Source: Maricaulis sp963976135 (lineage in GTDB: Bacteria > Pseudomonadota > Alphaproteobacteria > Caulobacterales > Maricaulaceae). From it: a stretch of DNA of 16,621 nucleotides. Position 1 is the first letter of the stretch. Each line of letters starts with the position of its first letter. Both the position numbers and the translations under genes were made by a program. The DNA is taken from positions 1 to 16,621 of the forward strand of contig NZ_CAXBKN010000068.1 of the NCBI RefSeq assembly GCF_963976135.1. Direction: 5' to 3'. The notes under the pieces were generated by a model that made no database searches, was not told the DNA's origin, and saw only the letters and a program-made list of their open reading frames with translations. Positions 1 through 5,727 of this stretch are shown one piece after another.

Positions 1-1133
1 CCATAGCCCTGATCCTTCATCATCGCGGTCGGCGCGTTGAGGATATGGGCGGGCGGCATCAGCGAGCCGGTCTCGCGGGCCGATTTCTGGGCGCGTTTCC
101 AGGCGGTGTAGACGGCATTCGATTTCGGCGAACAGGCCAGGTGCACCACGGCCTGGGCCAGGGCCAGATCGCCCTCGGGGCTGCCGAGAAACTGATACGT
201 ATCCTTGGCCGCCAGGGCGGCATGGATGGCGGCGCTGTCGGCCAGGCCGATATCCTCGATCGCCATGCGCACGATACGGCGGGCGAGATAGAGCGGGTCC
301 TCGCCGCCCTCGATCATGCGGGCGAGCCAGTAGAGCGCCGCATCGGGATCGGAACCGCGCACGGATTTGTGCAGGGCCGAGATCAGGTTGAAATGCTCGT
401 CGCGCGATTTGTCATAGACCGGCGCGCGCTTGTTGAGCAGACGGCCCAGCTCGGTGCGGTCGATCGGCGTCTCGCGCTCGAAGGTGAAGACTTCCTCGAC
501 CAGGTTGAGCAGATAGCGCCCATCGCCATCGGCCATGGCAGCGAGGGCATGGCGGGCATCATCGTCGAGCGGCAGCTTGCGCCCCATTTCCTCTTCGGCG
601 CGGGCGATCAGATCGTCGAGCGCCGCATCATCAAGGCGTTTGAGCACCAGGACCTGGCAGCGTGACAACAGGGCCGCATTGAGCTCGAAGGACGGATTTT
701 CCGTCGTCGCCCCGACAAGCGTCACCACCCCCTCCTCCACAACCGGCAGGAAACCATCCTGCTGGGCGCGATTGAAGCGGTGGATCTCGTCAACAAACAG
801 CAGGGTGCCGCGACCGGCCGCGCGGCGCGCCCGGGCGCGCTCGAAGACTTTCTTGAGATCGGCGACGCCGGAGAAAACCGCCGAGAGCGGCTCAAACTCA
901 AGCCCGCTATCCTCGGCGAGCAGACGGGCAATCGTGGTTTTGCCGACGCCGGGCGGACCCCACAGGATCAAGGACGCCAGCCGCCCCTGGGCGCGCATGC
1001 GGGCAATGGGACCATCGCCCTTGAGCAGGTGATCCTGACCGACGACCTCGTCGAGCACGCGGGGCCGCAACCGGTCCGCCAGCGGGCGCGGCGCTTCGGT
1101 CTCGAGACCGGCAGCTTCAAACAGACTCGACAT
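1..1133 (-). CDS. rarA: Replication-associated recombination protein A (RarA/MgsA AAA+ ATPase), 3' end outside window
   Basis: Clamp-loader-like AAA+ ATPase of the RarA/MgsA/WRNIP1 family, which in other bacteria acts at stalled replication forks. The frame starts at ATG 1133 and stays open for 377 codons to the left edge, so roughly the last 60 residues of a family protein of about 430-440 are missing. Visible: the N-terminal motif LADRLRPRVLDEVVGQDH near residues 18-35, Walker A GPPGVGKT at 59-66, Walker B LLFVDE at 111-116 followed by IHRFN, and the sensor-1 region GATTENPSFELN near 141-152. The later part has the family's ISALHKSVRGSDPDAALYWL region. It lies 66 bp downstream of the protease gene on the same strand with no terminator between them, so co-transcription is likely. 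I see no clear Shine-Dalgarno site; the start rests on the family N-terminus MSSLFEAAGL. Identity is secure; the cellular role is by family. Confidence 0.95.
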   Translation of the reverse strand, partial: MSSLFEAAGLETEAPRPLADRLRPRVLDEVVGQDHLLKGDGPIARMRAQGRLASLILWGPPGVGKTTIARLLAEDSGLEFEPLSAVFSGVADLKKVFERARARRAAGRGTLLFVDEIHRFNRAQQDGFLPVVEEGVVTLVGATTENPSFELNAALLSRCQVLVLKRLDDAALDDLIARAEEEMGRKLPLDDDARHALAAMADGDGRYLLNLVEEVFTFERETPIDRTELGRLLNKRAPVYDKSRDEHFNLISALHKSVRGSDPDAALYWLARMIEGGEDPLYLARRIVRMAIEDIGLADSAAIHAALAAKDTYQFLGSPEGDLALAQAVVHLACSPKSNAVYTAWKRAQKSARETGSLMPPAHILNAPTAMMKDQGY

Positions 1134-1199
1134 GTCGCTAGGCTAGAGCGCCCGGACCGGGTTGCAAGTCTCGCAGACCGTGCCGGGCCCGCATGCTGG

Positions 1200-2606
1200 C
1201 TAGTAGAGCCGCAGAGTCGGTTGATAGCGCTGACCACGTCGGTCGAGCACGATTGGCCACTCACGCTCACCATCGAAACGGCTGGCAATGCTGGCAGCAT
1301 CCTCGAGGGTCTCGATGGGCTGTCCCATCAGCGAGACCAGACGATCGCCGGGACGGAAGCCATAGCGTGCCGCGACCGAACGGCGCTGGACATTCATCAC
1401 CACGACGCCATCCAGAAAGGGATCAAGCCCGACGGTTTCGTTGAAAGCCGGCGACAACTGGACCAGGCGAACACCGGAGAGTGGGTTGCGCCCCTCAACA
1501 GGCAGGAGTTCTGGCGTGGTCGCACCCGGTGCCGGGGCCACAGGCACATCGAGCTCGATCTCGTCCTCGCCCCGCAAGACCGTGAAACGGGCCGTCTCGC
1601 CGGCGGCGCGAATGGCCAGCCGGAAACGGGCACCGGCATCATTACTGATTTCATGGCCGTCAACGGCCAGCACGATATCGCCCTGGCGCAGCCCGCCATC
1701 ATCGGCTGCCGCTTGCGGATAGACCTCACTGACCAGCGCCCCGCGTGGCCGGACCATGCCAAAGCTCGAGGCGATATCGCCGGTCACGGGCTGCAGGCGC
1801 GCGCCCAGCCAGGGCCGGATCAGCTCGCCTTCGCTCAGGGCCGTATCGACCACACGCCGGACCATTTCCACGGGAATCGCAAAGCCGATACCGTTCGAGC
1901 CGCCCGAACGCGAGAAAATCATGGAATTCACGCCGATCAGCTGGCCGCGCATATCCACCAGCGCTCCGCCGGAATTGCCCGGATTGATCGCCGCATCGGT
2001 CTGGATGAAGGATGCAAAATCGGTCTGGCCAACATCCGTGCGGGCCAGGGCCGAAACAATGCCGCTGGTGACCGTCTGTCCGACGCCAAAAGGATTGCCG
2101 ATCGCCAGGACCAGATCGCCGACTTCCGGATCATCGGTCATGTTGAAGGGGAGCATGGGCAAAGGCTCGTCAGTCTCGATCCTGAGCACGGCCAGATCGG
2201 TCGCCTCATCGGTCAGCAAGACGGTGGCTTCAAATTCGCGCCGGTCAGCAAGCACGACGCGCAATTCAGTCGCGTCGGCGACGACATGGTAATTTGTCAC
2301 GATGACGCCGGAATGGTCGACGATCACCCCGGAACCCAGGGAGTTCTGCTCGCGCGGTTGCGAGCGGAACATGCGCGAGAACACCGGATCATTGGCAAAC
2401 GGGTTCTGGCTGTTCACGACCCGGCGCGAATAGACATTGACCACGGCCGGTGCGACATCGCGCACGATAGGCGCAAAGGAGAGCTGCATCTCGACGCGGC
2501 TTTCGGGAACAACCCGATCCTGGGCGGCGAGAGCGTTGTCCTGTGCGGCGACGGGGGCCGCAAACAGGATGGATGCAAGAAGCAGATGTTTGATCATGGT
2601 GCTCAT
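1200..2606 (-). CDS. Do/DegP-like (HtrA family) periplasmic serine endopeptidase
   Basis: Envelope quality-control protease of the DegP/DegQ/HtrA family, 468 residues. The order is an export signal at about 1-21 (hydrophobic LLLASILFAAPVAA, likely cut after VAA), a trypsin-like domain at about 45-255, then two PDZ domains near 267-355 and 378-465. The catalytic triad is complete: His107 in TNYHVV, Asp137 in EATDLAVL and Ser212 in NPGNSGGALVD. No lipobox or membrane anchor is seen beyond the signal, so the mature protein is probably soluble in the periplasm. The start at 2606 has AGGA 4 nt upstream; an in-frame ATG at 2597 is an alternative that would shorten the signal by three residues. It sits directly behind the rplQ terminator and before rarA. 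I cannot tell a degP from a degQ ortholog, so no symbol is given. Confidence 0.95.
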   Translation of the reverse strand: MSTMIKHLLLASILFAAPVAAQDNALAAQDRVVPESRVEMQLSFAPIVRDVAPAVVNVYSRRVVNSQNPFANDPVFSRMFRSQPREQNSLGSGVIVDHSGVIVTNYHVVADATELRVVLADRREFEATVLLTDEATDLAVLRIETDEPLPMLPFNMTDDPEVGDLVLAIGNPFGVGQTVTSGIVSALARTDVGQTDFASFIQTDAAINPGNSGGALVDMRGQLIGVNSMIFSRSGGSNGIGFAIPVEMVRRVVDTALSEGELIRPWLGARLQPVTGDIASSFGMVRPRGALVSEVYPQAAADDGGLRQGDIVLAVDGHEISNDAGARFRLAIRAAGETARFTVLRGEDEIELDVPVAPAPGATTPELLPVEGRNPLSGVRLVQLSPAFNETVGLDPFLDGVVVMNVQRRSVAARYGFRPGDRLVSLMGQPIETLEDAASIASRFDGEREWPIVLDRRGQRYQPTLRLY

Positions 2607-2627
2607 ATAGTCCTGATTTCCGGCATG

Positions 2628-2658
2628 AAAAAGGCGGCTAGCCTGAGCTAACCGCCTT
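2628..2658 (-). terminator. Intrinsic terminator after rplQ
   Basis: In the minus-strand transcript AAGGCGGTTAGC pairs with GCTAGCCGCCTT around the loop TCAG: 12 bp with a single G-U wobble. The 3' arm ends in TT and is followed by TTT, giving a run of five U. It lies 26 bp past the rplQ stop, where the alpha operon should end. The U run is short, so some read-through into the protease gene is possible. On the plus strand the stem is not followed by T, so it looks one-directional. Confidence 0.85.
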
Positions 2659-2684
2659 GATCTGATATTTTGATGACGACAATC

Positions 2685-3107
2685 TTACTCGTCAGTCATG
2701 TCGTTCGCGGCTTCGGCGCGGGCACGGTCGACAGCGCCCTTTGCCGCTGTGTCGCGATCGACCAGCTCGATGACGGCCATCGGCGCATTGTCGCCATGAC
2801 GGTAACCGGCCTTCAGCACGCGGGTGTAACCGCCGCTGCGCTCGGTGTAACGGCCGCCGAGTGTGTCGAACAGCTTCTTGACCTGGTCCTCGTTGCGAAC
2901 CTTGGACATCGCCTGACGGCGGCCATGGATATCGCCACGCTTCGCCAGCGAGATGAGCTTGTCCATGAACGGAGCCAGCTCCTTCGCCTTTGGAAGGGTC
3001 GTGATGATTTGCTCGTGCTCGATCAGCGATGACGCCATATTGGCGAGCATGGCTTTGCGATGCGAGTGCGTGCGGTTGAGCTTGCGATGTGCGATGCCGT
3101 GACGCAT
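2685..3107 (-). CDS. rplQ: 50S ribosomal protein L17 (bL17)
   Basis: Large-subunit protein L17, 140 residues, the last gene of the alpha block. The N-terminus MRHGIAHRKLNRTHSHRKAM and the LGGRYTERSGGYTRVL segment near residues 83-98 are family signatures. The protein is slightly longer than the E. coli form because of an Ala/Arg/Glu-rich tail (KGAVDRARAEAANDMTDE), a kind of extension common in this family. The start at 3107 has GAGGAG 8 nt upstream, within the 45-bp gap after rpoA. A terminator hairpin follows the stop. Confidence 0.98.
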   Translation of the reverse strand: MRHGIAHRKLNRTHSHRKAMLANMASSLIEHEQIITTLPKAKELAPFMDKLISLAKRGDIHGRRQAMSKVRNEDQVKKLFDTLGGRYTERSGGYTRVLKAGYRHGDNAPMAVIELVDRDTAAKGAVDRARAEAANDMTDE

Positions 3108-3152
3108 GGCTTGATCTCCTCAGGTCCAGTCGGGAGCCTCTCGGCTGCCTTG

Positions 3153-4172
3153 CTAGACGTGGTCCTCGAAACGTTTGGCGAGATCTTCGATGTTCTCCGG
3201 CGGCCAGTTCGGCGCTTCCATGCCAAGATGCAGACCCATCTGGGCGAGAACTTCCTTGATCTCATTAAGTGACTTGCGGCCAAAATTCGGCGTGCGGAGC
3301 ATTTCCGCCTCCGATTTCTGGATCAAATCACCGATGTAGACGATGTTGTCGTTCTTCAGGCAGTTCGCCGAACGCACCGACAGTTCAAGCTCGTCAACCT
3401 TGCGCAGAAGCGCCGGGTTGAAGTCGAGCTCAGGCTTGTCATCTTCGGCCGGACGCGCTTCCACAGCTTCTTCAAAATTGATGAAGATCTGGAACTGGTC
3501 CTGCAGGATGCGCGCCGAATAGGCGACAGCATCTTCCGGTGACACGGTGCCATCGGTTTCGACTTCAAGAATCAGCTTGTCATAATCGAGCACCTGGCCT
3601 TCACGCGTATTTTCGACGCGGTAGGACACGCGCTTGACCGGGCTGAACAGGGCATCGACGCCAATCAGGCCGATCGGCGCATCTTCCGGACGATTACGGT
3701 CGGACGGGACATAGCCCTTGCCGGTATTGACGGTGAATTCCATACGGATTTCAGCGCCAACATCGAGCGTGCACAGAACGAGATCCTTGTTGACGATCTC
3801 GATGTCGGCCGTCTCTTCGATATCACCGGCTGTCACCACGCCCGGGCCCGACTTGCGCAGAACAACGCGCTTTGGACCCTCACCATGCATGTGCAAGGCG
3901 ATTTGCTTGATGTTGAGCACGATATCAGTGACGTCTTCACGAACACCGTCGATCGACGAGAACTCGTGCACAACGCCATCGATATGTACGTTGGTAACCG
4001 CTGCGCCCTGAAGCGAAGACAGCAGCACACGACGCAGCGAATTGCCCAGCGTCATGCCAAAGCCGCGTTCGAGCGGCTCGGCAATGATCTTGGCATGTCG
4101 AGCCGGGTTATGACCCGGTTCGATTTCCGGCTTCATCGGGCGGATGAGTTCTTGCCAGTTCTTTTCGATCAC
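3153..4172 (-). CDS. rpoA: DNA-directed RNA polymerase subunit alpha
   Basis: Alpha subunit of RNA polymerase, 339 residues, which dimerises to nucleate the core enzyme and contacts upstream promoter DNA and activators. The N-terminal assembly domain covers about 1-235 (GFGMTLGNSLRRVLLSS at about 37-53). After an acidic linker, the C-terminal domain covers about 255-320. Arg267 in LSVRSANCL matches the E. coli UP-element residue Arg265, and FGRKSLNEIK near 297-306 is the second helix-hairpin-helix region. Translation starts at a GTG (4172), chosen because MIEKNWQELI is the family N-terminus; AAGGGG lies about 10 nt upstream. The gene follows rpsK after a 75-bp gap holding a palindrome and a four-codon open frame. 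The early codons contain a strong inverted repeat at 4099-4122. Confidence 0.98.
   Translation of the reverse strand: MIEKNWQELIRPMKPEIEPGHNPARHAKIIAEPLERGFGMTLGNSLRRVLLSSLQGAAVTNVHIDGVVHEFSSIDGVREDVTDIVLNIKQIALHMHGEGPKRVVLRKSGPGVVTAGDIEETADIEIVNKDLVLCTLDVGAEIRMEFTVNTGKGYVPSDRNRPEDAPIGLIGVDALFSPVKRVSYRVENTREGQVLDYDKLILEVETDGTVSPEDAVAYSARILQDQFQIFINFEEAVEARPAEDDKPELDFNPALLRKVDELELSVRSANCLKNDNIVYIGDLIQKSEAEMLRTPNFGRKSLNEIKEVLAQMGLHLGMEAPNWPPENIEDLAKRFEDHV
4099..4122 (-). repeat. Inverted repeat within early rpoA codons
   Basis: In the rpoA mRNA, CGAACCGGGT and ACCCGGCTCG flank the loop CATA: 10 positions, nine paired and one A-C mismatch. It covers about codons 17-25. No U run follows, so it is not a terminator. 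The protein segment here (IEPGHNPAR) is ordinary, and the structure may be incidental. Confidence 0.5.
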
Positions 4173-4193
4173 GTTCTTACTGCCCCTTCATCA

Positions 4194-4216
4194 GCCGCGC
4201 GGGATATCCCGACGGC
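4194..4216 (-). repeat. Palindrome in the rpsK-rpoA gap
   Basis: A perfect 12-bp palindrome CGGGATATCCCG (4200-4211) is extended by GCCG on one side and CGGC on the other with a small internal loop. It lies in the untranslated gap about 30 nt before the rpoA GTG start. No U tract follows. It could be an mRNA hairpin affecting rpoA translation or processing; no function can be read from sequence alone. Confidence 0.45.
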
Positions 4217-4247
4217 GCGTTCATTATCCGACTTGCACAAACACGTA

Positions 4248-4637
4248 CTAGACGCGGCGGCGTTTCGGCGGACGGCAGCCATTGTGTGGAATCGGCGTGA
4301 CGTCCTGGATGGTCGTGATGGTGAAACCCACCGACTGCAAGGCACGCAGAGCCGACTCACGACCCGACCCAGGACCCGAGACTTTCACCTCGATGGTCTT
4401 CATGCCGTGTTCCATGGCCTTCTTGCCAGCATCTTCCGCCGCCATCTGGGCTGCATAGGGAGTCGATTTACGCGACCCCTTGAAGCCCATGTGGCCAGCC
4501 GATGACCAGGAAATAGCATTTCCTTGTGCATCGGTGATGGTCACCATGGTGTTGTTGAAGCTCGCGCTCACATGGGCAACGCCCGATGTGATGTTTTTGC
4601 GTTCGCGCCGCTTAACGCGGCCCTGTTCCTTAGCCAT
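4248..4637 (-). CDS. rpsK: 30S ribosomal protein S11 (uS11)
   Basis: Small-subunit platform protein S11, 129 residues, near-typical length. Visible are the central NNTMVTITDAQGNAISWSSAG motif region (about residues 27-47), GFKGSRKSTPYAAQ, and the basic C-terminus PIPHNGCRPPKRRRV. It starts at ATG 4637, 10 nt after the rpsM stop. The upstream Shine-Dalgarno match is weak (AGGG), which suggests coupling to rpsM. There is no rpsD between it and rpoA, unlike the E. coli alpha operon. Confidence 0.98.
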   Translation of the reverse strand: MAKEQGRVKRRERKNITSGVAHVSASFNNTMVTITDAQGNAISWSSAGHMGFKGSRKSTPYAAQMAAEDAGKKAMEHGMKTIEVKVSGPGSGRESALRALQSVGFTITTIQDVTPIPHNGCRPPKRRRV

Positions 4638-4647
4638 AATCTAGGCC

Positions 4648-5016
4648 CTACTTTTTCTTGCCAGCAATAGGCTTGGCGGGACCCTTGCGCGTACGCGCAT
4701 TGGTGTGAGTGCGTTGACCACGAACCGGAAGGCCACGACGGTGGCGCAAGCCACGGTAGTTACCCAGGTCCATGAGGCGCTTGATATTCACGGCAACCTC
4801 ACGGCGCAGATCCCCCTCCACTTGGTGATCACGATCGATCACTTCGCGGATTTGCAGGACTTCTGCATCCGTCAGCTCGTTGACGCGGCGCTCAGACGCA
4901 ATGGAAACCTGCTCGCAGATCTCCTTCGCCTTGGCCGGGCCAATGCCGTGGATATAGCTCAGCGCGATTTCCACGCGCTTATTCGTCGGAATATTGACGC
5001 CGGCAATACGGGCCAC
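4648..5016 (-). CDS. rpsM: 30S ribosomal protein S13 (uS13)
   Basis: Small-subunit head protein S13, 122 residues, contacting tRNA and forming intersubunit bridges. The N-terminus MARIAGVNIPTNKRVEIAL, the helix-hairpin-helix-like YIHGIGPAKAKEIC, and the C-terminal RGLRHRRGLPVRGQRTHTN with a lysine tail GKKK are typical. Translation starts at GTG 5016; GGGAG lies about 9 nt upstream. An ATG 7 nt before the GTG is out of frame. It is the first gene of the alpha block, behind a 144-bp gap with a promoter-like sequence and a structured leader. Confidence 0.98.
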   Translation of the reverse strand: MARIAGVNIPTNKRVEIALSYIHGIGPAKAKEICEQVSIASERRVNELTDAEVLQIREVIDRDHQVEGDLRREVAVNIKRLMDLGNYRGLRHRRGLPVRGQRTHTNARTRKGPAKPIAGKKK

Positions 5017-5050
5017 AATCCATCTCCCAAAATCAGAACGCCGTGCGCGA

Positions 5051-5078
5051 GCGAACCAATGGACAACCTTTCGGTCGC
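5051..5078 (-). promoter_or_regulatory. Possible leader stem-loop upstream of rpsM
   Basis: In the minus-strand RNA, GCGACCGAAAGG and CCATTGGTTCGC flank the loop TTGT. They pair as GCGA/TCGC, CCGA/TTGG (with a G-U) and GG/CC, interrupted by one bulged U and a small internal loop. It ends about 35 nt before the rpsM GTG, inside the inferred 5' leader. In E. coli the alpha operon is controlled at the rpsM leader by S4; whether anything similar occurs here is inference. Confidence 0.35.
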
Positions 5079-5109
5079 CACATGAGCTCGCCCGTCTCGC
5101 GAAGGGCGC

Positions 5110-5139
5110 TATCTACAGTCAGCATTGCCCCCCCGTCAA
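5110..5139 (-). promoter_or_regulatory. Candidate sigma-70-type promoter for rpsM-rpsK-rpoA-rplQ
   Basis: On the minus strand TTGACG (5139-5134) matches the alphaproteobacterial -35 box well. Eighteen bases later comes TAGATA (5115-5110), a moderate -10 box. The spacer begins with six further G. The predicted start, near 5103, would give a leader of roughly 85 nt before the GTG of rpsM. The position in the largest intergenic gap of the cluster supports the call, though the -10 match is only partial. Confidence 0.5.
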
Positions 5140-5160
5140 TGGGGTTGCAACAGGGTTGGT

Positions 5161-5727
5161 TCAGTTCACGGACAAAGCAGCAGATATTCCTGCAGCTACA
5201 TCGTCCACAGAGCCCATTCCTGGCACTTCCCGCATTTTGCCTTGAGCGGCATAGAACGGGATTAGTTGCGCCGTTTGGTCCTGGTAGTTCTTGAGGCGCA
5301 CTTTGAACGCCTCGATATTATCGTCTGCACGTCCTTCTTCGGCCGCACGCTTTTCCATGCGGGCCACAAGTTCCTTGTCATCCACCATCAGGCGAATCAC
5401 GCAATCCACTTTGCTGCCACGGCGGGCGAGCGCTGCATCCAGCGCCTCTGCCTGCGCCACAGTGCGTGGAAAGCCGTCAAAGATTGCACCGCCGGCAGCT
5501 TCCGCCTCCGGCAGTCTCTCCTCGATCAGTTCGATAACGATCGCGTCGGACACCAGATCGCCGGCATCCATGATCGCGGCAACCCGCTGGCCCAATTCGT
5601 TCCCCGCAGCCCTGGCGGCGCGCAGCATGTCACCAGTGGACAACTGCACCCAACCGCGCTCTGCGACAAGCCGCTTGGACTGTGTGCCCTTGCCGCAGCC
5701 TGGAGGTCCGAACAGGATGACATTCAT
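5161..5727 (-). CDS. adk: Adenylate kinase, short-LID form
   Basis: Catalyses ATP + AMP <-> 2 ADP in the cytoplasm. The protein has 188 residues against about 214 in E. coli. The P-loop is GPPGCGKGT at 7-15, the AMP-binding STGDMLR lies at 30-36, and DGFPRT at 84-89. The LID is short: KRAAEEGRADDN at about 126-137 runs straight into the FKVRLKNYQDQT helix, so the roughly 27-residue LID insertion of long bacterial forms is absent. This is common in alphaproteobacteria. ATG 5727 overlaps the secY stop by 4 nt (ATGA), so translation is probably coupled to secY. No terminator is seen between adk and rpsM. Confidence 0.97.
   Translation of the reverse strand: MNVILFGPPGCGKGTQSKRLVAERGWVQLSTGDMLRAARAAGNELGQRVAAIMDAGDLVSDAIVIELIEERLPEAEAAGGAIFDGFPRTVAQAEALDAALARRGSKVDCVIRLMVDDKELVARMEKRAAEEGRADDNIEAFKVRLKNYQDQTAQLIPFYAAQGKMREVPGMGSVDDVAAGISAALSVN

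Noticed and set aside
1134..1199. Terminator or promoter between the protease gene and rarA
   Set aside because: Only a short CGGGCCCG palindrome is present, with no U run and no convincing -35/-10 pair.
780..2651. Long plus-strand open frame of 623 codons
   Set aside because: It lies antisense to the protease gene and part of rarA, both of which have complete family motifs. Its translation shows no recognisable domain, and long shadow frames are expected opposite high-GC genes.
5017..5160. A missing or tiny rpmJ (L36) gene between adk and rpsM
   Set aside because: No frame with the L36 motif (Cys-rich, KVRxSVK) was seen in the gap; its absence here is usual for alphaproteobacteria.
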